Positions 1 through 7,179 of a stretch of 26,187 bases of DNA are shown piece after piece (position 1 is the stretch's first letter; every line of letters begins with the position of its first letter). The stretch is from CAYFMP01 sp964344215 (lineage in GTDB: Bacteria; Pseudomonadota; Alphaproteobacteria; Rhodospirillales; Casp-alpha2). The notes under the pieces were generated by a model, which saw only the letters and a list, made by a program, of their open reading frames with translations, was not told the origin of the DNA and did not search any database. The translations under genes were made by a program, and so were the position numbers. The stretch spans positions 1-26,187 of the forward strand of contig CAYFMP010000057.1 in the NCBI GenBank assembly GCA_964344215.1, read 5' to 3'.

Positions 1-159
1 ATCACGCTATGTGTGAATACGAGGCGTTCCCAATCCGATGCTGGTTCGAGCGTTGGCGGGGAAGAGCCATCAACATGAGCCTTGCCGGTTGGGAACGGGA
101 TGCGCCGTTTCGCGCGCCTGTTCCGAGCGGCCTGTTTGGTTATCCCGACACTCCCAATG

Positions 160-228
160 CCGTTCCCGCGAACGCGGGAACCCAGGGGCCGCATCCAAAG
201 ACTGGCCCCGCCTGCGCGGGGGGGGTGA
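160..228. repeat. REP-like double hairpin element
   Basis: Two adjacent inverted repeats are visible. The first has arms TTCCCGCG (163-170) and CGCGGGAA (173-180). The second has arms CCCCGC (206-211) and GCGGGG (216-221). They are linked by CCCAG (181-185), which can pair with CTGG (202-205). This resembles the dispersed extragenic palindromes built on a TTCCCGCGAACGCGGGAA-like core that recur in many proteobacterial genomes. Copy number in this genome cannot be seen, as only one copy lies in the window. Confidence 0.6.
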
Positions 229-280
229 CGACGGAAGCGTTGGGAAGCGACGGGAAGAATCGGGCCACGGCGCGTTGTCC

Positions 281-320
281 TCGGCATTTATCGTCATTCA
301 TCGGCATTCATTGACATTTC
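281..320. repeat. Imperfect 10-bp tandem repeat, four units
   Basis: Four consecutive decamers share the pattern TCGGCATTCA: TCGGCATTTA, TCGTCATTCA, TCGGCATTCA and TTGACATTTC. The period is exactly 10 bp, about one helical turn. There are no spacers, so this is not a CRISPR array. A related GGACATTTCC string follows near 373-382. The function is unknown. Confidence 0.6.
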
Positions 321-517
321 GCGGACCGGCGTCGGTCACCTGAGTGGAACCGGGCAAAACCGGACATCCGTGGACATTTCCGGACGTTTCGCCGGCCCGG
401 CGAGGGGTGCCGGATGATAACAAATGCTAAGGTTTTGCCGCGCCGCCACCGGCGCGATAAGCTTGCGGCCGTGGAACCGGCCCCGGGAAAAGGGCCGGAG
501 GAGCGGGGAGGCGGCGC
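321..517. other. Non-coding leader region before the deacetylase gene
   Basis: No plausible gene is visible here. The one clear structure is an inverted repeat, CCGGCCC (477-483) and GGGCCGG (492-498), with an 8-base loop. It lies just upstream of the Shine-Dalgarno (about 505-511) of the gene starting at 518. No T-run follows it. I did not find a convincing promoter: a TTGACA at 311-316 has no matching -10 box at the right distance. Positions 1-159 also show nothing I can support as a gene. Confidence 0.4.
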
Positions 518-1531
518 ATGGGCGGGCAAGCGAGCAAGGTCACGGCCAATGTCGATTACGAAGCCGACGGCAAGCACTTCGGGCGCCTGAGCATCCCGCA
601 TTCGCGCAACTCATCGGCATGGGGAGCGGTGCATCTGCCGATCGTCTCGATCAAAAACGGCGACGGTCCGACCCTGCTGCTGACCGGCGGCAACCACGGC
701 GACGAATACGAAGGGCCGATCGCCTTGATGAATCTGGCCCGCGCCCTCGAGCCCGACACCATGCAGGGCCGGATCATCGTCATCCCGGCCCTCAACTTTC
801 CGGCCGTCATGGCCGGTGCCCGCGTCTCGCCGATCGACGGCGTCAACATGAACCGCGCCTTTCCGGGGATGCGCGACGGCACCGTTTCGATGATGATCGC
901 CCATTACGTCGAGACCGAGCTCATCCCGCGTGCCGACGCCGTTCTCGACATGCATTCGGGCGGCAAGACGCTGATGTTCTCGCCGTGCGCCTGCATCCAC
1001 CGCTTGGAAGACGCCGAGCTGACCGAACGGGCCAGGGCCGCCATGCAGGCGTTCGCAGCACCCATCAGCCTCGAGCTGGTCGAGCTGGACGCGGCCGGCA
1101 TGCTCGATACCTCGGTCGAGGCGGCCGGCAAGGTCTTCCTCACCACCGAGCTTGGCGGCGGCGGCACGACGACGACGCAGACCATGGAGATCGCCGAGAC
1201 CGGTCTGCGCAACCTGCTCAGCCATCTCGGCATCACCGACGGCGAACCGGTGAGCCGCGAACAGCGCGGTCTCAAGCCGAGCCGCTCCCTGCACATGCCG
1301 GTCGCCGAGTGCTACCTGATCTCGGGCGATGCCGGGCTGTACGAAGCGCTGGTCGACCTCGACGCCGAGGTCGGCGAAGGCGATGCGCTCGGCCAGGTGC
1401 ATTTCCCCGATCATCCCAAACGCGCTCCGGTCGTCTACCGGGCCGGCACGTCGGGAATCGTCATCGGCCGCACCCACAAGGTGCTGCTCGAAGCCGGCGA
1501 CTTCCTGGCCCTGATCGCCCACGACAAATAG
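518..1531 (+). CDS. doeB: N-acetyl-diaminobutyrate deacetylase, DoeB/EutE type
   Basis: This is a 337-residue zinc-dependent deacylase of the succinylglutamate desuccinylase/aspartoacylase superfamily. It most closely resembles DoeB/EutE, which removes acetyl from N-acetyl-L-2,4-diaminobutyrate during ectoine breakdown. The metal site is visible: GGNHGDE gives H60 and E63, and DMHSGG gives H146. The NMNR stretch at 110-113 fits the substrate-carboxylate contact of the family. The length is normal and there is no signal peptide, so it is cytoplasmic. The ATG at 518 follows a GGGGAGG Shine-Dalgarno by about 6 bases. The usual partners (ectoine hydrolase DoeA, dehydrogenase DoeC, transaminase DoeD, an ectoine transporter) are absent here. 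The substrate is therefore inferred from family resemblance, and another N-acyl amino acid is possible. Confidence 0.8.
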   Translation: MGGQASKVTANVDYEADGKHFGRLSIPHSRNSSAWGAVHLPIVSIKNGDGPTLLLTGGNHGDEYEGPIALMNLARALEPDTMQGRIIVIPALNFPAVMAGARVSPIDGVNMNRAFPGMRDGTVSMMIAHYVETELIPRADAVLDMHSGGKTLMFSPCACIHRLEDAELTERARAAMQAFAAPISLELVELDAAGMLDTSVEAAGKVFLTTELGGGGTTTTQTMEIAETGLRNLLSHLGITDGEPVSREQRGLKPSRSLHMPVAECYLISGDAGLYEALVDLDAEVGEGDALGQVHFPDHPKRAPVVYRAGTSGIVIGRTHKVLLEAGDFLALIAHDK

Positions 1532-1570
1532 CGGCGGGGCGGTCCCACGAGCGGGTCGGATGACGGACGT

Positions 1571-2269
1571 TTAGCGTCGGGCGTACTGGGCGGCGCCGAA
1601 CAGGTTGTCCATGGCTTCCTGGTCGAAACCCTCGCCGGGCTTGCGGCGGGATTCGGCCAACACCTGCATGCCGCGTTCGACCGCCGCGCGGGCGCCGACG
1701 GATTGCAGCCAGCGCTCGAGGTTGGGGAAGTCGTCCTCGTCCTGGCCCTTGCGGGCCGGATTGAGAGCCCACGGATAGACCGCCATGTCGGCGATCGAAT
1801 AATCGCCGGCCAGGTAGTCGCATTCCGAGAGGCGATTGTCGAGGACACGATAGAGGCGGCCGGCCTCGTTGGTGTAGCGGGCGATCGCGTAGTCGATCTT
1901 TTCCGGCGCGTAGTCGCGGAAATGGTGGGCCTGGCCGAACATCGGTCCGACGCCGCCCATCTGGAACATCAACCACTGGATGACCTCGTAGCGTTCGGCC
2001 GTCGGTTCGGGCAGGAAGCGCCCGGTCTTCTCGGCCAGGTATATGAGAATGGCGCCGGATTCGAAGACCGCATAGGGGCGGCCGCCGGGGCCGTCCCGAT
2101 CGACGATGGCCGGCATCTTGTTGTTGGGGCTGATTTTCAGGAACTCGGGCTCGAACTGGTCGCCCTTGCCGATGTCGACCGGGATGACGCGATACGGCAG
2201 GCCGGTTTCCTCCAGCATGATATGGACTTTGTGGCCGTTCGGCGTCGGCCAGGTGTAGAGATCGATCAT
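1571..2269 (-). CDS. Glutathione S-transferase, YfcG-like
   Basis: A 232-residue cytoplasmic glutathione S-transferase. The N-terminal thioredoxin-like domain (about 1-85) begins MIDLYTWPTPNGHKV. Residues T9 and N11 match the Thr/Asn pair that replaces the catalytic Tyr/Ser in Nu-class enzymes such as E. coli YfcG, which act as disulfide-bond reductases with two bound glutathiones. The NNKMPAIVD stretch holds the cis-proline, and ESGAIL the Glu-Ser glutathione contact. The helical C-terminal domain (about 95-205) carries the YSIADMAVYPW motif. A GAGGA Shine-Dalgarno precedes the ATG. The gene converges on the deacetylase gene across 39 bases. The class is well supported; the physiological substrate is not evident. 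Confidence 0.9.
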   Translation of the reverse strand: MIDLYTWPTPNGHKVHIMLEETGLPYRVIPVDIGKGDQFEPEFLKISPNNKMPAIVDRDGPGGRPYAVFESGAILIYLAEKTGRFLPEPTAERYEVIQWLMFQMGGVGPMFGQAHHFRDYAPEKIDYAIARYTNEAGRLYRVLDNRLSECDYLAGDYSIADMAVYPWALNPARKGQDEDDFPNLERWLQSVGARAAVERGMQVLAESRRKPGEGFDQEAMDNLFGAAQYARR

Positions 2270-2390
2270 GGTTGGTCCTCGAAAAAGGCGGGGGCGGGTT
2301 CGAGGGTGTAGTCTAGCCGGCTTGGCGATTGCGGCAAACCGGCTTCGACCTTATGGTTTTCGGCGGGGAACGGCAGCGAGGAGGAAGTTG

Positions 2391-2621
2391 ATGGACAAAC
2401 CGCTATGGCACCTGGTGTTCGGCGGCGAGGTCGAGGACCCGCAGGGCACCGATTTCGTGACCGGCCAGGATCTAGATGTCGTCGGCATCTACCCCAACTA
2501 CGCCACGGCGTTTGCCGCCTGGCGCGGCGCCAGCCAGGCCCGGGTCGACGAGGCCAACACGAAGTACGTCATCGTCCACCTGCACCGGCTGCTCGATCCC
2601 GACCACGACGAGGGCGGCTGA
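2391..2621 (+). CDS. DUF4170 family protein
   Basis: A 76-residue protein matching the DUF4170 family, typical of Alphaproteobacteria. Hallmarks are LVFGGEVEDPQGTDF near the N-terminus, the VGIYPNYATAFAAWRG centre and the KYVIVHLHRLL end. I chose the ATG at 2391 because a strong AGGAGG-like Shine-Dalgarno sits 7-8 bases before it. Upstream in-frame starts would add an unconserved, low-complexity extension overlapping the GST promoter region. It has no transmembrane segment and no signal peptide. Its function is unknown. It converges with the cyclase gene, with 18 bases between the stops. Confidence 0.85.
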   Translation: MDKPLWHLVFGGEVEDPQGTDFVTGQDLDVVGIYPNYATAFAAWRGASQARVDEANTKYVIVHLHRLLDPDHDEGG

Positions 2622-2639
2622 GGAAAGCGGGGAGGGCGT

Positions 2640-4190
2640 TTAGGCGGCGCCGTTCTCGACGTCGAATATCTCGGTCACCGGAACCACCGCAATGTCCTTG
2701 AACTTCTCGTTCTTCGGGTTTTCGAGATCGATCAGGTTCGACACCCTGGAGTAGGTGGCCGGCACGAACACCTCGGTGCCGTCCTCGCCCTGGCGGCGGA
2801 TACCGTAGGTCAGGGTGGCCAGTTCCTCGGTGCTGAGTTTGCCGAGCATGGCCTTGGTCGTCCAGATCGAGCCGGTCTGCGCAAAATCGCTCAACCGGCC
2901 GGCGACGTTGATGGTGTCGCCCAAGGCGGTGAACTCGAAGTGGGTCGGGGTTTGGTAGGAGCCGAACCATTCCTGACCCTCGACCAGGCCGACGTTGAGG
3001 CGCAGTTCGTTGAGCCAGCTCTTTCGTTTCCGCCAGGCGCGGCTGATCCTGGCCATCTCCGCCTCCATCTCGAAAGCGCAGCGGATCGCGTTCATCACGT
3101 AACTGCAGTCGGGCTGCGGGAAGAAGTAATAGACCATGCCGTCGCCGACGTGTTTGCCGTGCGTCGCGTAGTATTTGCGGAGCTTGGGTTCCATGGCGCC
3201 CCAAATCTCGTTGATGAGCTGGAAGTATTCCTCGGGCGGCAACTCGGCGCAGATTTTCATCGAATCCTGGAGGTCGGCGACCAACACCGAAAGCGGCGTC
3301 AGATACGGACGCCGCCTCTTCAGGAGGTCACGGATGACGATATCACGCCTGGACAGCAGCCTGACCAGGGTGTGGTCGGTATCGTCGGTCCGTTCGTAGG
3401 CGAAGAATATGCCTTCGCGAAAATACGAGACGTAGATGTTGCACCATTGCTCATCACCGCCGCGCGGCGCCAGATTGACCGTCGTATGCGTCAGCTTGCC
3501 GCCCTCGGCCGGCTCGGCGCTCTCGTAGACCCTGAGTAGGCGGGCGACGTCGTCGTCGGCGAGCTCGTTGTCGAGCGGTAGCAGCGACGACTTGGTGACC
3601 CGTTTCTTAGCGGCCGACAGATGAAAACGCAGCATCTCGTCGCCGCCCTCGGCCCGGCGCACGCGGTCGCCCTGGAAGAACATAGAGAACAGGTTGCGTT
3701 CCGAAATGTCGCCGGAAAACTCGTGCGGGCCGCCGAAAATCTCGTCGAAAGCGCTGTCGTTGGCCCATTCCAGCTCGAACTTGCTGTTGACCATGTAGGC
3801 CGGTTGCTCGACCCGGTCGAGGGTCAGGCGAAGCGAGCCGTCGCTTTGAAGCGGGGCGCCGGCAGATCGCCTGTCGGGCTGATTGCGCCGCTCCACGAAC
3901 GACTGCCCGGCGCCGGAGTCATCGGATCGCGCCGGCTCCGGTTCCTGGTTGTCGTTCTCTTTGAGCCTGGTGACGATGTCGGCCATGATGTACCCCTCTC
4001 TTTTCAAGGCACGCACGCGGGCAATCGTTTGCAGAACGGTGGGCGGGAAATGACCGAGCCGGCGGGCTCGCCCCCCCTCGACCCCGGGGTTCTTGACGAT
4101 CGGTTTGGGGAGAATTCCTAGAGCGATGTAGTTGTTCAGGGTCGCCCGCGAAATTCCACCCTGTGCAAGCACTTGTTTGCTTGTTAACAC
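2640..4190 (-). CDS. MerR-like HTH / class III adenylate-guanylate cyclase
   Basis: A 516-residue soluble protein with an unusual layout. Residues 1-80 resemble a MerR-type winged helix-turn-helix (SKQVLAQGGISRATLNNYIA, then RRLGHFPPTVLQTIARVRALKREGY). Residues 120-270 look like a PAS-type sensory fold (EQPAYMVNSKFELEWAN). Residues 295-450 are a class III nucleotidyl cyclase catalytic domain. The expected catalytic residues are present: metal-binding D306 (VLVAD) and D350 (VGDGM), base-recognising K346, and transition-state N428 and R432 (GDTINVAGRL). It therefore probably makes cAMP or cGMP; I cannot decide which. No membrane segments are seen. The start is GTG at 4190, with GAGGG upstream. 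It is transcribed alone. An input-dependent cyclase that also binds DNA is inference from the domain mix. Confidence 0.85.
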   Translation of the reverse strand: MLTSKQVLAQGGISRATLNNYIALGILPKPIVKNPGVEGGRARRLGHFPPTVLQTIARVRALKREGYIMADIVTRLKENDNQEPEPARSDDSGAGQSFVERRNQPDRRSAGAPLQSDGSLRLTLDRVEQPAYMVNSKFELEWANDSAFDEIFGGPHEFSGDISERNLFSMFFQGDRVRRAEGGDEMLRFHLSAAKKRVTKSSLLPLDNELADDDVARLLRVYESAEPAEGGKLTHTTVNLAPRGGDEQWCNIYVSYFREGIFFAYERTDDTDHTLVRLLSRRDIVIRDLLKRRRPYLTPLSVLVADLQDSMKICAELPPEEYFQLINEIWGAMEPKLRKYYATHGKHVGDGMVYYFFPQPDCSYVMNAIRCAFEMEAEMARISRAWRKRKSWLNELRLNVGLVEGQEWFGSYQTPTHFEFTALGDTINVAGRLSDFAQTGSIWTTKAMLGKLSTEELATLTYGIRRQGEDGTEVFVPATYSRVSNLIDLENPKNEKFKDIAVVPVTEIFDVENGAA

Positions 4191-4264
4191 GCGGCCCTCA
4201 AAACCGGCCTCGCATAAATTGTCTAAGACCGTTGCTTCATTAAGAGTCTATTTACGATTTTAGG

Positions 4265-4293
4265 AGTCTAATTGGACCGACTATATCCGTCAA
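4265..4293 (-). promoter_or_regulatory. Probable promoter of the HTH-cyclase gene
   Basis: On the minus strand a -35 TTGACG (4293-4288) is followed after 17 bases by a -10-like TAGACT (4270-4265), about 75 bases before the GTG start. The same GTCTA/TAGAC core recurs at 4221-4225, 4246-4250 and 4317-4321. The -35 lies inside the dyad at 4283-4302. Confidence 0.45.
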
Positions 4294-4302
4294 CCCGGAT
4301 AT
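4283..4302. promoter_or_regulatory. Operator-like inverted repeat at the cyclase promoter
   Basis: Perfect 7-bp arms ATATCCG (4283-4289) and CGGATAT (4296-4302) flank a 6-base spacer and cover the -35 box of the cyclase promoter. A second perfect palindrome, GTATAATTATAC (4304-4315), lies 1 base further upstream. Both are good candidates for binding of a dimeric regulator, possibly the cyclase's own HTH. Confidence 0.45.
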
Positions 4303-4341
4303 CGTATAATTATACTGTCTATCTCATTGCGATGACTCATG

Positions 4342-4363
4342 AAACGGCCGCCGATGGCGGCCG
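4342..4363 (-). terminator. Hairpin terminator after the NYN-udg-DUF4169 operon
   Basis: Perfect 8-bp arms CGGCCGCC (4345-4352) and GGCGGCCG (4356-4363) have a 3-base loop. Read on the minus strand, the stem is followed by TTTC. It lies 28 bases past the DUF4169 stop codon, as expected for intrinsic termination of the minus-strand operon. The T-run is short. Confidence 0.6.
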
Positions 4364-4390
4364 AATTCGAGACGTTCGGATAGTGGAGGG

Positions 4391-4594
4391 TTAAGCAGGC
4401 TCGTCGTGGGAATCCGAAGAGTCCAAGCGCTTTCCGGACAATTCGCGTTCGGCCCGCTCGATCCCGTCCGACTCCGCGACTTCTTGCCGCCTGGTCCGGC
4501 CGTGCTTGGCGCGATTGGCGGCGGCCTTGCGTTCCTTGTCGGCGCGCGCCTTTTGTTTGCGGTATTTCTTGAGATTGACGATCTCGGCGTTCAT
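4391..4594 (-). CDS. DUF4169 family protein
   Basis: A 67-residue, highly charged protein beginning MNAEIVNLKKYRKQKARADK, followed by AAANRAKHGRTRR. This matches DUF4169, a small alphaproteobacterial family of unknown function. It is predicted to be one long basic helix with a polar acidic tail; it has no membrane segment and no cysteine. The upstream neighbour is uracil-DNA glycosylase, 51 bases away on the same strand, and a hairpin terminator follows. It is thus the last gene of a three-gene operon. The Shine-Dalgarno is weak (GGAA). The arginine/lysine-rich composition would fit nucleic-acid or ribosome association, but that is speculation. Confidence 0.8.
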   Translation of the reverse strand: MNAEIVNLKKYRKQKARADKERKAAANRAKHGRTRRQEVAESDGIERAERELSGKRLDSSDSHDEPA

Positions 4595-4645
4595 CGAAGG
4601 ATTCCCGAATGCCGTACGGATGCCCCAACGATACCCGGGGTCGGC

Positions 4646-5296
4646 CTACTTGCAAAGAATTTCGACGATGGATCCGAAGATCGCACGAAACATGGGAACG
4701 CTGAGGCGGCCCGTATTGGTGTTGTAACGCGAGCAATGGTAGCTGTCGACAAGGGCCACTCCCTGGGGCAGCGGGTGAATGGCGCCGTGGGAAAACTTCC
4801 AGGCGCTCTTCTTCTCGCCGAAAGCGGCCAGAACGGCGCCATGAGCGAGGCCACCGAGGGCCAGGATTACCCTTAGCCTCGGCATGCCCGTAAACTCGCT
4901 TTCCAAAAAGGGGCGGCAAGCCGCAACCTCGTCGCCGACCGGTTTGTTTTCCGGGGGCACGCAGCGAACGGCATTGGTTATGCGGCAATTGACGAGTTCG
5001 AAGTCATCGTCGGCGCGGGCCCGATACTCGCCTGAAGCCAGCCCGAACTCGGCAAGAGTCGCATAGAGAAGGTCACCGGCATAATCGCCGGTGAACGGGC
5101 GCCCGGTCAGGTTGGCGCCCTTGAGGCCCGGCGCCAGGCCGACGATCAGAAGTTCCGCATCGAGCCCGCCGAACGAGGGCACCGGCGCGTTATGCCAGTC
5201 GGGATGGTTTTTGCGATTTTGGTCCCGGTACGCAACCAGGCGCGGACATAGCGAGCACTCGCGTCCCGGACCGTTGACGTCGGCGCTCACCTTCAC
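4646..5296 (-). CDS. Uracil-DNA glycosylase, family 5 (UDGb)
   Basis: A 216-residue DNA repair enzyme that excises uracil and related deaminated bases. Four cysteines suited to a 4Fe-4S cluster are visible: C14 and C17 (CSLC), C112 (AVRC) and C127 (AACRPF). Motif 1 reads GLAPGLKGANLTGRPFTGD (53-71). This GLAP...TGR.FTGD pattern is that of family 5, rather than the GEAPG of family 4. The C-terminal motif is YHCSRYNTNTGRLSVPM (186-202), where family members usually have YHPS; here a cysteine replaces the proline. The start ATG at 5296 lies 21 bases after the NYN gene stop. It is probably co-transcribed with the NYN and DUF4169 genes. Confidence 0.88.
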   Translation of the reverse strand: MKVSADVNGPGRECSLCPRLVAYRDQNRKNHPDWHNAPVPSFGGLDAELLIVGLAPGLKGANLTGRPFTGDYAGDLLYATLAEFGLASGEYRARADDDFELVNCRITNAVRCVPPENKPVGDEVAACRPFLESEFTGMPRLRVILALGGLAHGAVLAAFGEKKSAWKFSHGAIHPLPQGVALVDSYHCSRYNTNTGRLSVPMFRAIFGSIVEILCK

Positions 5297-5317
5297 CCGA
5301 ACCCTTCCCGTGTTTCC

Positions 5318-5923
5318 TCAGGCGATGTCCAGATGGTCGTCTTCGAAATGCTCCGCCGGCGGCTCATCCTCCTCGTCGGGCAGATGTCTGTTCTCAGGGG
5401 ACCTGGCGATGCTTTCTTCAAGATCCTTCAACTCGATGAATTCGTCGGCCTGGCGCCGCAACTCGTCGGCTACCATCGGCGGCTGCGAACACACCGTACT
5501 GACCACCGTAACCCGAAGCCCCTTGCGTTGCACGGCCTCGATCAAGCGGCGGAAATCCCCGTCACCCGAAAACAGCACGATGTGATCGAGGTAGTTGGCC
5601 ATTTCCATGACGTCGATGGCCAGTTCGATGTCCATGTTTCCCTTGATCTTACGGCGACCGGCGGAATCCGTGAACTCCTTGGTCGGCTTGGTGACCATGG
5701 TATAGCCGTTGTAGTCGAGCCAATCGACCAGCGGTCGGATCGGGGAATACTCCTGGTCCTCGATGAGCGCCGTGTAGTAAAAGGCGCGAATCAACCGTCC
5801 TTTCTCCGAGAAAACATCAAGCAGCCGTTTGTAGTCGATATCGAAGCCCAAGGCCCGGGCGGCGGCGTACAGGTTGGAACCGTCAATAAAAAGCGCTATG
5901 CGCTCTTGCGTGCGAAATGACAT
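5318..5923 (-). CDS. NYN domain protein, LabA-like
   Basis: A 201-residue protein with a PIN-like NYN fold, related to the LabA/DUF88 family of putative ribonucleases. Acidic metal-site residues are visible: D14 with N17 in FIDGSNLY, D98 in KGNMDIELAIDV, and D121 and D123 in SGDGDFRRL. The core ends near residue 165; the last 35 residues are strongly acidic and probably disordered. It is the first gene of the minus-strand operon with uracil-DNA glycosylase, divergent from folK across 145 bases. RNA cleavage is a family expectation, not something the sequence proves. Confidence 0.88.
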   Translation of the reverse strand: MSFRTQERIALFIDGSNLYAAARALGFDIDYKRLLDVFSEKGRLIRAFYYTALIEDQEYSPIRPLVDWLDYNGYTMVTKPTKEFTDSAGRRKIKGNMDIELAIDVMEMANYLDHIVLFSGDGDFRRLIEAVQRKGLRVTVVSTVCSQPPMVADELRRQADEFIELKDLEESIARSPENRHLPDEEDEPPAEHFEDDHLDIA

Positions 5924-5959
5924 GCTACAAAGTCCTTATAAGAATACGAACTATGCGCT

Positions 5960-6049
5960 CGCGGTCGGGCGTGAGACCGCGAACACGCTTTCCCGCGGCT
6001 GAATATGGTCGCGGCCCGATATACATAAGCATGGTTTCAACCGGGACAA
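5960..6049 (-). promoter_or_regulatory. Divergent NYN/folK intergenic region with candidate promoter
   Basis: On the minus strand TTGTCC (6049-6044), a 16-base spacer and TATGTA (6027-6022) form a plausible sigma-70 promoter for the NYN operon. Inverted arms CGCGGTC (5960-5966) and GACCGCG (5975-5981) lie in its leader. No equally clear promoter for folK was found. Confidence 0.3.
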
Positions 6050-6068
6050 GCACACAAAAGGGTGAGCT

Positions 6069-6611
6069 ATGATATTCATCGGACTTGGCGCCAACCTGCC
6101 AAGCGAGGAATTCGGTCCGCCTCGAGCCACCTGCGGCGCGGCGCTGGCGGCGATCGCCGAGCATGAGATTGCGATTGCCCGATGGTCGAGGTGGTATCAC
6201 AGCGCCCCGGTCCCGGCTTCCGATCAACCGTGGTACGTGAACGGGCTCGCAGAAGTCGAAACGTCGTTGGGGCCGGAGGAACTGTTCGACGTCCTTATGG
6301 CCGTCGAGCGCCGGTTCGGTCGCCGCCGCGGCGAGAAAAACGCCGCCCGCATCCTCGATCTCGATCTCATCGCCTATCATGACGCGGTCATCGGAAACGA
6401 GGACGATGGCGAGGAACCGCTTTGCGTTCCCCATCCGCGCTTGTCGGAGAGGGCCTTCGTGGTGTTGCCGTTGGCCGAATTGGCCCCCGACTGGCGCCAT
6501 CCGCGAACCGGCGCCTCGATCCGGGATCTTGCCGGCGCCGTGGCGAACGGCCAATCCATAGAGGCGATGGCCGACGGTGACGGCCTGTACGGGACCGAAT
6601 GGCTTGGCTAG
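6069..6611 (+). CDS. folK: Dihydropterin pyrophosphokinase (HPPK)
   Basis: A 180-residue cytoplasmic enzyme. It transfers pyrophosphate from ATP to 6-hydroxymethyl-7,8-dihydropterin in folate synthesis. It starts with the family's IFIGLGANL strand. D97 and D99 in RILDLDLIAY are the two magnesium-binding aspartates. The signature PHPRLSERAFVVLPLAEL spans 121-138. The Shine-Dalgarno AAGGGTGAG precedes the ATG. The usual neighbour folP is absent. A 6-bp inverted repeat (CTTGGC/GCCAAG, 6603-6621) spans the stop codon without a T-run. The next gene, rpoZ, has its own promoter, so folK is probably expressed separately. Confidence 0.93.
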   Translation: MIFIGLGANLPSEEFGPPRATCGAALAAIAEHEIAIARWSRWYHSAPVPASDQPWYVNGLAEVETSLGPEELFDVLMAVERRFGRRRGEKNAARILDLDLIAYHDAVIGNEDDGEEPLCVPHPRLSERAFVVLPLAELAPDWRHPRTGASIRDLAGAVANGQSIEAMADGDGLYGTEWLG

Positions 6612-6672
6612 ACAGGCCAAGTCACGAGGGTGGAACCGGGTCGATCGATCGGCGTCTCCCTTCGCAAATCGC

Positions 6673-6701
6673 TTGCCATGAGCAACTTCACAAAATATAT
6701 A
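6673..6701 (+). promoter_or_regulatory. Sigma-70 promoter for rpoZ
   Basis: TTGCCA (6673-6678) and TATATA (6696-6701) are separated by exactly 17 bases, close to consensus. Transcription would start near 6708, giving a leader of about 40 bases before the rpoZ ATG. Confidence 0.65.
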
Positions 6702-6748
6702 AGTCGCGAATTGATTCAACGCCCTAGAAACCCTGTGGAGAGTCTCAG

Positions 6749-7174
6749 ATGGCCCGAGTAACGGTCGAGGATTGCGTCGTCAAAGTTCCCAACCGGTTCG
6801 AGTTGGTGATGATGGCCGCGCAACGTGCCCGCAACATTTCCGCCGGCGCGCCTTTGACGATTGAACGTGACAACGACAAGAACCCGGTTATCGCGCTGCG
6901 CGAGATTGCCGACGAGACTGTCGAACTGGGCGACCTCGAGGAAGCCTTGATCAAGAGCCTCCAAAAGCACGTCGAAATGGACGAACCGGAAGAAGACGAG
7001 ATGGACCTACTGGCGATCCAACAGGAAATGAACCCGGAAACGGCGCCAGAATCGTCGGTGGTGGTTATCGAAGACGCACTCGGCGCCGGCGACGATGCCG
7101 CCGAGATGGACGCCGCCGGCGAGATCATGGCGGCCGACGGCGGCGAAGACGAGGCAACCAACGACAAGGAGTAG
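6749..7174 (+). CDS. rpoZ: RNA polymerase omega subunit
   Basis: A 141-residue subunit that wraps the C-terminus of beta-prime and helps assemble RNA polymerase. The conserved part is residues 1-75: MARVTVEDCVVKVPNRFELV, AAQRARNISAG, and KNPVIALREIADETV. Residues 76-141 are a very acidic extension rich in Glu, Asp and Ala, absent from the roughly 90-residue enterobacterial form; longer acidic tails occur in alphaproteobacterial omegas. The Shine-Dalgarno is GGAGAG. Its position ahead of rsh is the classic rpoZ-spoT order, relevant because omega contributes to the ppGpp site on RNA polymerase. Confidence 0.95.
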   Translation: MARVTVEDCVVKVPNRFELVMMAAQRARNISAGAPLTIERDNDKNPVIALREIADETVELGDLEEALIKSLQKHVEMDEPEEDEMDLLAIQQEMNPETAPESSVVVIEDALGAGDDAAEMDAAGEIMAADGGEDEATNDKE

Positions 7175-7179
7175 GCATG

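Noticed and set aside
281..320. Decamer array as a CRISPR
   Set aside because: Units are only 10 bp and adjacent, without unique spacers, and no cas genes are present.
9..343. Two roughly 100-codon plus-strand frames at the left edge
   Set aside because: They run through the REP-like hairpins and the tandem repeat, overlap each other in different frames, and look like nothing known; repeats explain the open frames.
6603..6621. 6-bp hairpin at the folK stop as a terminator
   Set aside because: Short stem and no T-run; it could be chance.
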